Made by a program: the position numbers and the translations under genes. A stretch of DNA of 64,000 nucleotides, from contig NC_071668.1 of assembly GCF_028554725.1 (NCBI RefSeq), positions 40,190,501-40,254,500 on the forward strand, written 5' to 3'. The notes beneath the pieces are model-generated. The model ran no database searches and had not been told where the DNA came from. It saw nothing but the letters and a program-made list of their open reading frames with translations. This DNA is from Zeugodacus cucurbitae. Taxonomy: Eukaryota > Arthropoda > Insecta > Diptera > Tephritidae. This document shows, piece after piece, positions 56,040 through 64,000 of this stretch. Each line of letters starts with the position of its first letter. Positions within the stretch are counted from its first letter, which is position 1.

Positions 56040-58165
56040 AAATAGTCGACGCTAGCTGCTGCTCCCCGAAAGCAATAGCAACAGAAATCAATATCGGCAT
56101 ACAAATCGTCGTTTGTTTTGCCATCGCTCGAAATGTTCTAGACGTGCGTACGCTCCGAGGACTAAATATAGACTCGGACCATTATCTAGTTGCAGCGAAG
56201 ATACGCACCCTCCTCTGTGCAACAAAGAACACCCGTCAACAAACACAAGGAAGGTTGGACGTCGAAAAGCTGCAATCGCAACAGACAGCCACGAAATAAT
56301 GCACTCTCAAGCTCACTGCATACGCTGCAGCCGAAACAATTGGATTTCGGCAACGACAAACATCGAGCTGGTATGATGAAGATTGCCGTATCGCAGCGGA
56401 GAGAAAACAGACTGCCTACCTCGCAAACGACCACAACACGTGCGGGATGGGATAGATACCGAGAGCTGATTAGGGAAGCGAGACGCATCTGCAGACAAAT
56501 AAAGGAATAGGCCGAAGTGCGTGAGTGAAGAGCTTGAGAAGCTGGCAGACAGAGATAATGGTCGAAAATTTTATAAAAAAATGAAGCGACTTAACGAAGG
56601 TTTCAAAACCGGAGCATCCTCCTGTAGAGACCAAGGTGGTAATCTGGTAACCGATGTCCAGGGCATACTGGGATTATGGAGGGAACACTTCTCCGACCTG
56701 CTAAATGGCAGTGAAAGTACAACACCAGGAGATGGCGAACCCGATTCCCCAATCGATGACGATGGAACAGATGTTCCATTACCCGACCATGAAGAAATTC
56801 GAATAGCAATTACCCGCTTGAAGAACAACAAAGCGGAGGGGGCCGATAGATTACCGGCCGAGCAATTAGGGAGATCCCACAATCTGTGGCAATTACCGTG
56901 GGATAAGCCTCCTAAATATCGCATATAAGGTTCTATCGAGCGTACTGTGTGAAACACTAAAGCCCACCGTCAACAAACTGATTTGACTTATCAGTGTGGC
57001 TTTAGACCTGGAAAATCCCCAACTGACCAGATATTTACCATGCGCCAAATATTGGAGAAGACCCATGAAAAGAGAATCGACACACACCACCTTTTTCCGA
57101 TTTTAAAGCTGCTTTCGACAGCACGAAAAGGAGCTGCCTTTATACCGCGATGTCTGAATTTGGTATCCCCGCAAAACTAATACGGCTGTGTTAGTTGACG
57201 TTAAGCAACACCAAAAGCTCCGTCAGGATTGGGAAGGCCCTCTCCGAGCCGTTCGATACCAAGCGAGGTTTCAGACAAGGTGACTCACTATCGAGCGATT
57301 TCTTTAACTTGATGCTGGAAAAAATAATACGAACTGCAGAGCTATATAGAAGGTAAAATCTTCTATAAGAGTGTACAGCTGCTGGCGTACGCCGATGATA
57401 TTGATATCATCGGAAGCAACAACCGCGCCGTTAGTTGTGCTTTTACCCGCCTGGATAAGGAAGCGAAGTGAATGGGTCTGGAGGTGAATGAGGACAAGAC
57501 AAATATCTCCTGTCATCAAACAAACAGTCAACGCACTCGCGTCTTGGGTCACATGTCACTGTTGACAGTCATAACTTTGAAGTAGCAGATAGTTTTGTAT
57601 ACCTGAGAACCAGCCTCAACAACACGAACAATGCCAGCCTCGAAATCCAGCGCAGAATCACTCTTGCCAACAGATGCTACTTTGGACTGAGTAGGCAATT
57701 GAAAAGTAAAGTCCTCTCTCGACGAATCAAAATCAAACTCTGCAAGTCGCTTATCATTCCCGTCCTGCTTTATGGTGCAGAAGCTTGGACGATGTCAACA
57801 TCAGATAAGACGACACTAGGAGTTTTTGAGAGGAAAATTTTGCGTAAGATTTATCGTCCTTAGAACATTGGCAACGGCAAATACCGACGATGGAACGATG
57901 AGCTGTACGAGTTATACGACGACATTAACATAGTTCAGCGAATAAAAAGACAGCGGCTACGCTGGCTAGGTCATGTTGTCCGAATGGACGAAAACACTCC
58001 AGCTCTGAAAGTGTTGGATGCAGTACCCGCCGGAGGAAGCCGAGGAACGGGAAAGCCTCCACTCTGTTGGAGGGACCAGGTGAAGAGCGACCTGGTTACA
58101 CTTGGGATCTCCAACTGGCGCCGAACTGCGAAGGAGAAAGAGAAGTCGATTCGGCTATAACCGGC
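56040..58165 (+). mobile_element. LINE-A copy, degenerate
   Basis: It starts within the endonuclease (VLDVRTLRGLNIDSDHYLVA), carries RT segments such as RLKNNKAEGADRLPAEQL, IFTMRQILEKTHEKRIDTHH and LLAYADDIDIIG-like text (57375-57410), and ends with RLRWLGHVVRMDENTPA. It has many stops and frameshifts. The GAGCAATTAGGGAGA junction is shared with the copy at 13601-14330. Confidence 0.85.
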
Positions 58166-58169
58166 TAAA

Positions 58170-58553
58170 CGGTTGCAACGCCAATCACACACATACATAC
58201 CCCTCGAAATAACAGTTAAAATAACTACCTTATTAAAATCGGTACTTTCTGTCTCCAATAATGAAAAAAAAAACATTATCCGCAGTGACAGAAATATCCA
58301 TAGATCCCATTTTTTGTTATATTTTAAACATATACATTTATACGACATAAAAAATTTGGCTTCAAATTTTGAAATCCATCTAACTCATTATTTTGTAACA
58401 TTATCTATTTGAATTGTTATTGTAAAAATTATATATTTTTTTTATAATTATCTAAGATCTATAATTAATCAAGCCGAAGGCCCAGGTTGCCAGTGCTTTG
58501 TATATATATGTAAGTGGAGTAATTATTTATAATTATTTCTCTATTAATAATAC
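58170..58553. other. Region without identified genes
   Basis: This is AT-rich. A GCCGAAGGCCC block near 58472 resembles the repeat at about 3004. Confidence 0.4.
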
Positions 58554-58924
58554 TGTAACGGATTTCCAAAATCTGTCATTTACCCTGAAACTCTACCCTG
58601 AGTTCGATCACTGGATTGTCAAATAAAAGTCACCCTTTAATGGCTATACACTAATCATTATTTCTAATTCCTTATAACTTAACACTTTATTTCTCAATAC
58701 TCTACTTTACAATTCTAACTTATAACTTGTTTACACTTTACTCGACAACTCTCTCCTTAGACAACTCTCGTATTATAACCGTGTCTTGCCCTTATATAGT
58801 CGATTGTAAGCAATATATCGCCACTCGAACATTGTGGCAACTGCGAATATCGATGTGTAGATACATCTGACAAGTTATCGATTTCGACTGTCAGTTCTAG
58901 TTTGTTCTGGTCACAGTGCTTACA
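58554..58924 (-). mobile_element. Solo LTR (371 bp)
   Basis: On the minus strand it starts TGTAAGCACTGTGACCAG and ends AAATCCGTTACA, so it has TG...CA ends. CTATATAAGGGC is TATA-like and an AATAAA lies about 100 bp downstream (plus-strand TTTATT at 58686-58691), as in an LTR with U3, R and U5. No internal retroviral-type domains flank it and no clear target duplication is visible. The clade is not assigned. Confidence 0.65.
58788..58799 (-). promoter_or_regulatory. TATA-like box in the solo LTR
   Basis: CTATATAAGGGC on the minus strand. Its position relative to the AATAAA about 100 bp downstream fits an LTR promoter. Confidence 0.5.
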
Positions 58925-60290
58925 GTAGAAAACCTTATTCATGGGGAATTCTCGGTGGTAAGATAGCCGCCATCTTGGAAAAACACAGTGCTGTATATAT
59001 GGAGTACTTAATTTTAGTAAAACTTTAGTCATAAAATAGCAAATATTATATATATTGCTGTCTTATATAAAACGAATTTATTTATTTATGATACATTTCA
59101 TTTATAGAAGATTTTAACATCAATGTGTGCTATATTATATGCAAAAAAATTTATTTAATGTGGATGAGAAATTTTATAAGTGGTGAGAATAAAATACAGC
59201 TCTCATACAAGTACTTTTCTGTGGTAAGTTATTTTTGGCCACATTTATTTAAACTTAACTGGCACAAAATTAGCCAAAAATCTATTTTTGCTAGTTTTTA
59301 CCTAAATTATTTACAAATATTTATATTTAAAAGGCTTTATGAGTTTGAAACGATACGTGAACGCCTCCTTATTAAACATTTTTAAAACAAAATACGTCAT
59401 GATGCTATTGAATAGGTATTTCAAACCATCAGGTCCAAAGTAACAAGATTCGAAATCGTAGTTTAATACTAATAAAGTTTTTTTTAATGAAATTTATAAA
59501 AGGCTCAAGAGCTTTCACTAAGTTTGACTAATCCTACACTTTTTATTTTGTAAAAGCATAGGCGTCTTCAAAGATTTACGCTTTCTCGAATAGTGTTAAA
59601 GACAGCAAACAATTGAGCATTTTAAAATATTCATTATACACATAACCATAAAAATATGCAAAGGAATTTCTCTGAAGGAAATCGTTTTTAATTATATCAA
59701 TTTACATACAATCTCTTGCTTACTATCTATGGAAGACATTGCCAAAGTTTGAAAAGTTTGCCAAGAACTATCTTGAACCAGACATACATACTCTTTCAAG
59801 GTTGTTTAGTGAAAATTATTCAAATTGTTTTATAGTAATATTAAATCCTTTAAAATTTAAAAGCGCCAAATGCAGTGTCACCAATCCAGGGATGTATTTA
59901 TTTTAATACAATATTTGAAAACTAGTTGACTCGCGTTATACACTTGTACATAATATATAACTAACTTATTAATCAATAACATTTAATACCACCATTAAAT
60001 TTAATAAATATGCGAAATAATTTAAAATAATTTCAATAACAATGAAAAATTTTATTTTATTTAATAATTATTTAAGTACTGTTCATCGGACTTTAAAATT
60101 TTTGTGAAGATTAAATGCTGGCACAACACCCTAATTACCACAATTGTAGCAAAAAAAGCGTAGCACACAACCCAAGTACGTCTCGGTGGTGTGTTAAAAG
60201 ATGAAAATTAATGTAACAAACCAAAGGTTTTCTACCGTATATACTGAGGTTCTGGTGCCATTTTCGTCACAATAAAATGCAAGAAGAAGA
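58925..60290. other. Region without identified features
   Basis: AT-rich sequence; frames at 59125-59385 and elsewhere are short and unconvincing. Confidence 0.5.
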
Positions 60291-60299
60291 AGATAAAAC

Positions 60300-61135
60300 T
60301 TCATTTTATACCACAACAAATGGATATATGTATGAGCAAAATTCACATTTTAAAATCAGTATTAGAATTTTCAAAAAATCGATTTTTTTTTATTTAATTT
60401 TCTTAATGTACATATATTTAAGAATACACACAGAAAATTTCATATCGTTCCGGTGAATATTTTCAAAGTTACAAGCAAATGAAAATATTTTAAAAGGCGT
60501 TTCAGAGTGCTTGGAAGTACAAGGTCCAAACATTAAACGCGTTTTTCTCAAAATGGTGTTTTCAAAGTCGGTGACCAACATTACTCGAAAACGGCTAGAC
60601 CGATTAGTCTCAAATTTTAACACGACCTTCTTAAATATATTTTTTAGTAATTAATCGAAGATTTTTTCTCTCCGATAAATATTTTTTTTTTTATAAACAA
60701 TTTAAGGCCGAAATTTCGGTGAAGAATAGATTTTTTTTTTTGAGAAACCGCCATTTTGCCAAAAAATTTTATTTTGCTTATTCCTTCGATTAATTACTAG
60801 ATTTAACATTATTTTAACGAAATCTGTTTGGTTTTTTAATTTCGGATGATCCAGTTCCGAGATATAGTGGTCACCGCAAAACGTCTTTTTTGAGAGGAGC
60901 TCCTGGAGATCAGGTGTAGCTATTTTTCAAATAAATATTTTTACTAGTACTAAGTCTTAAAATACAGTTAAAAGATACCATAATATGTGCATAAATTTTT
61001 GGATCAATAAATTAAAAAGTTTTCTCAGAAAAAATTCTGGAAAATTCACTTTTTTTCGGCCGTTTAACTGTATATAACCCCTTAAGGTAAGCAAATTTCA
61101 CCACCATTTTTTTTATTATCTCGCAACAAAGTTTC
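60300..61135. other. Repeat-like non-coding stretch
   Basis: Motifs such as CGAAAACGGCTAGACCGATT and GATCCAGTTCCGAGATATAG resemble non-coding interiors of DNA transposons, but I could not place ends. A short GAAGAAGAAG run lies at about 60283. Confidence 0.3.
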
Positions 61136-61139
61136 AAAA

Positions 61140-62085
61140 TAGAGTACCGACAGACGGAGAAAACTATAATGTTCACATAACGGTTGTTTATGTCCCCCAG
61201 AAATAAAAGAGTTAGATATCGGGTTATATATAATATATCAAAATGATCAAGCGTAATCGGACCACTGCCATGAAAACCGAAAACACATAAAGCCTAATAA
61301 CTAAGCCATAAAAAAAGTTACAAAAATAAAATTTGGTACAAAGTATCACACTAGGAAGTCGTATATCTGGATGTTTTTTTTTTAGGGAAGTGGTCGTGGC
61401 CCCGCCCCCAAATAAGTTCTTTGTTCATAGCACACAAACCAATGAAGCTATATGAACCAAACTTTCTGCAGTCGGTTCTCTAAGATACCCCACCACACAC
61501 CATGAAAATAGTTGAAATCGGATAATAACCACGCCGACCTCCCATACAAAGATTATGTTGAAAATTACTAAAAGAAATTTAACTCACTTAGAAACGTCAG
61601 AAACACCAAATTTTACAGAAGAAATGGCAGAAAGAAGCTCCACTCAGATCTTTTTAGAAAATCGAAAATGGGCATGGCGTCGCACTTATGGATCAAAACC
61701 ATATCTCAGGAACTACTCGACCGATTTCGATGAAATTCGGTACATAATATTTTCTTGGCACTCTGATAACACGTGTGGAAAATGGGCGGAATCGGTTTAC
61801 AACCACGCCTACTTCCCATATAACTAAATTTTGTATTTCCTCTGATTACATAACTTTATAATATATAGTGTACCTTGGTGGTGAAAATGAGTAAAATTGG
61901 TTCAGGAATTACCTCTGTCTTCATATACTATATATAATGAATTTCGTTATTCTATTGGGCTTTATGTGATTTTATATGGGTCAAATTGTGTGTTATCTTA
62001 ATAAAACTATATCAATAAATTGCGAGAGTATAAAATGATCGGTTGCACCCGAACTTAACATTTTCTTACTTGTTTTTCAACTGTT
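61140..62085 (-). repeat. HDR, long minus-strand copy
   Basis: This runs from the ACAGACGGAGA end near 61150 to the hairpin end at about 62030-62085 (minus: AAGTTCGGGTGCAACCGATC). It contains the CCACGCC blocks and the CACCACCAAGGT segment seen in the Helitron-borne fragments. Confidence 0.8.
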
Positions 62086-62240
62086 TTAGCCGAATTGTCA
62101 TTAAATTGGCCTCCCCAATAGCTTGTTTTAGCTGCCTTAAGATGTCATACTGCTTTGCTAAGCTAAACAAATTTGCGTAAAAAATGCCCCATAAATCCTC
62201 TATTAGATTTATATTATGACTTAATACTGAAGTTAATTAC
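62085..62240 (-). mobile_element. Tc1-like transposase C-terminal fragment
   Basis: The minus strand encodes NINLIEDLWGIFYANLFSLA then KQYDILRQLKQAIGEANLM without a stop. LIEDLWG carries the final catalytic Glu of the Tc1 DD34E triad. The rest is missing. It abuts the HDR hairpin end. Confidence 0.7.
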
Positions 62241-62678
62241 ATCAATTCAATCAATCTCAATCTTGATCAGTTACTCAGAAGAAATTTAGTTCCAAGCGGC
62301 ATTTGAGTTTGTTGCGCATGAAAGTTAGTTGTTGCTTCTATATACATAAAATATTTGTATCAGTCCAATAGTAGAGATGTCAAAAAACATCATTTAGCAT
62401 ATATACCTAGTTCGAGATTTACAAAAGCAAAACTTTGCACGTATATCTATTTTCTTTACCTACTAAGTATCCAAAACTCTTTGAGCAATAGGGCCCCTAC
62501 ACCACAAAAAATCATTACACATTAATAGTCTTTATAGACAGCAAAATAAATTGATCAATTTAAATTTAAATCGAAAACCCCTTTTTTGCCGTTTATACTG
62601 CCGACATCTCTATTTACGATTGTCACGTAAATCAATCAGCTGTTATACATTGTTTACACTTCATAAGAAATTGGCAAA
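62241..62678. other. Region without identified genes
   Basis: It may include the left end of the following Harbinger; AGGGCCCCTACACCAC near 62489 is a candidate terminus but is unproven. Confidence 0.35.
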
Positions 62679-64000
62679 ATGAAGTACAATTCGCAATTAA
62701 ATTCGCTTTTTCTTGCATATAATAATAATATGCAAATGTTGCAGTCAGTGCAAGCTAGTTACGATTGTGCTCTGGCTTCATTTTAAAAAAGAAATAGGCG
62801 AAACTTTTTAATGTTGCAACATTTGCGAAGACAACAGCTATTTCTACTAGGTTTATTGCAGGGAAACGCTACTCGAAGGTGCTTGTGGAAGTTGGTAAGT
62901 TTAATTGGGACATAACAGCTTTTGTCATTTTTACTAATAAAAATTTTTAATTATAGAATCGGCAATCATATTTTGGTCACTTGCAACTGCAACGACAATT
63001 CTTTTAAGACGCACTTCCGCATAAGCCGCACAAGTTTTGAGCTACTCTGCAGCTCTCTTTCCAATTTGAATAAAGTTGACACAAACTGGCGCAAAGCTAT
63101 TTCGTTGCAAAAACGTGTGGCCATCGTTGTATTTACTTTTGGGTCGTCTGCAGGATATAGGGTAGTGTCTGAAATTTCTGGAGTAGGAAAAGCCTCCTCA
63201 ATAACCCTCTCATGCCCGAATTAAAATGGGCGGAGCTAACAATTTTTTAGTACAGATATATATAAGCCTTAACTCTAATATGTAGAGATAAAAATTTCAA
63301 AGTCCTATGTGTCCTGGTTAAATAGTTATAGGATGTTGCATATAGGCAACAATTAAATTATTATAAAAAAACTAAACACTTTTCTCATTGCTGATTTATT
63401 TTAAATAACTCTCTTATCTTTATTTATTTATATAGTTCACTTTATTTTAAAATAAAACAATTATTTTTATGTTTTTTTACCACTTTTTGTATAACCACTT
63501 TAGTAAAACTTTTTTCGCGAAACCGATTTTCACAATTCCACTCTGCGGAGAACGCCGACTGAATGATACGTGAACAGCTCATAACAAAAAATTTCACTGT
63601 AAGCTTGCACAACACGTAAGTCGATATAATTGAAAAAACCACTGGTCAAAAAAATCTTTATAACAAGAATTAGAAGCCGGTAAGTGAAATGTTGCCTATA
63701 GGCCACATTGGGCATAAAAGGGTTAAATTTATATGAGTTTTGCGAAGAAGTATGGCAAGCGTTATCAGCTAACTTTATAAAAAAGTTACCACCAACTCCA
63801 AACTTTTTAGCTGACTGTGTTGATGGTTTTCACCGTTTGGGCTTCCCACAATGTCTAGGAGCAATTGGTAAGACAATGTACAATTCAATAAATAATATTC
63901 ATATTAACATACACATACATATTTAGATGGATGCCACATTGAAGTCAAGCAGAGTCCAACGGATGCAACTGATTACTACAATTACAAAGGGTGGTATTCT
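62679..64000 (+). pseudogene. PIF/Harbinger transposase 2, partial and broken
   Basis: Exon 1 (62679-62894) starts MKYNSQLNSLFLAYNNNMQM and has one in-frame TAA near 62783. Exon 2 (from 62957) starts NRQSYFGHLQLQRQ, has one extra T near 63001 that shifts the frame, and continues KTHFRISRTSFELLCS, AISLQKRVAIVVFTFGSSAG and ISGVGKASS. A MITE splits it at 63205-63722. It resumes LYEFCEEVWQALSANF and GFHRLGFPQCLGAI. The next intron, 63868-63926, falls inside the first catalytic Asp codon (G/AT), rebuilding AIDGCHIEVKQ. The sequence runs off the right edge at YYNYKGWYS before the remaining catalytic residues. It is a different lineage from the element at 51924, which lacks that intron. Confidence 0.8.
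63205..63722. mobile_element. 518-bp piggyBac-like MITE
   Basis: Termini CCCTCTCATGCCC (left) and the reverse of GGGCATAAAAGGG (right) are near-perfect inverted repeats beginning CCC, as in piggyBac. The flanks are ATAA (63201-63204) and TTAA (63723-63726), a likely TTAA duplication with one change. A subterminal GTTGC...TATAGGC motif appears near 63335 and 63690. It interrupts the second Harbinger transposase. Confidence 0.8.

Noticed and set aside
61555..61827. 90-codon ORF
   Set aside because: It lies inside the non-coding HDR copy on the opposite strand.
1..64000. tRNA, rRNA, CRISPR array or bacterial operon structure
   Set aside because: No cloverleaf with A and B boxes, no regularly spaced direct repeats, and spliced eukaryotic genes throughout.

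Overview
The window reads as nuclear DNA of a higher fly, probably a tephritid-type fruit fly. The only host gene I can name confidently is SCAR/WAVE on the minus strand. Its predicted protein matches the Drosophila SCAR family, and its introns have GT-AG boundaries. Nearly all the rest is transposable elements of most major eukaryotic classes, many nested. Assignments come from reading the sequence and recalled family motifs; no database search was run.

Layout. 1-12645: SCAR on the minus strand. Exon 1 (11910-12645) is joined across a 10.3-kb, transposon-filled intron to exon 2 (928-1619), then to exon 3 (1-207), which runs off the left edge inside the WH2 region. The large intron holds a Harbinger relic (about 5.1-6.5 kb), a LINE RNase H fragment, a minus-strand mariner, small inverted-repeat elements and a 286-bp tandem duplication. 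12646-13600 is a gene-free upstream stretch. 13.6-22.7 kb: copies of an RTE/CFDP2-like LINE (called LINE-A here). One copy is split by about 5 kb of another DNA transposon (called TE-X) that carries a repeated CGTACGTTCGCGACC motif. 22.8-31.5 kb: a mariner broken by a Harbinger element, which itself contains a LINE-A tail, and then by a jockey-type LINE (LINE-C). Two Helitron 3' ends lie in a segmental duplication here. 31.5-37.6 kb: unclassified repeats, a decayed Merlin/IS1595-like transposase and a near-perfect inverted repeat. 37.9-45.8 kb: an R1-type LINE (LINE-D) interrupted by the best preserved LINE-A copy, both on the minus strand. 46-55.3 kb: two Helitron copies in inverted orientation. 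One carries a 1.76-kb element with an 8-bp target duplication. The other carries an apparently intact 2.8-kb PIF/Harbinger element. 55.5-64 kb: a Tigger-like MITE, another decayed LINE-A, a solo LTR, a dispersed hairpin-ended repeat (HDR), a Tc1 fragment, and a second Harbinger transposase that runs off the right edge and is split by a piggyBac-like MITE.

How parts work together. SCAR activates Arp2/3 within the WAVE complex. The intact Harbinger has the usual two convergent genes, a Myb/SANT-like DNA-binding protein and a DDE nuclease with intact D, D and E. It is flanked by TTA target duplications, and the inverted Helitron copy preserves the empty site. It is the best candidate here for a recently or still active mobile system. 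Everything else looks like decayed or non-autonomous copies whose insertion order can be read from the nesting.
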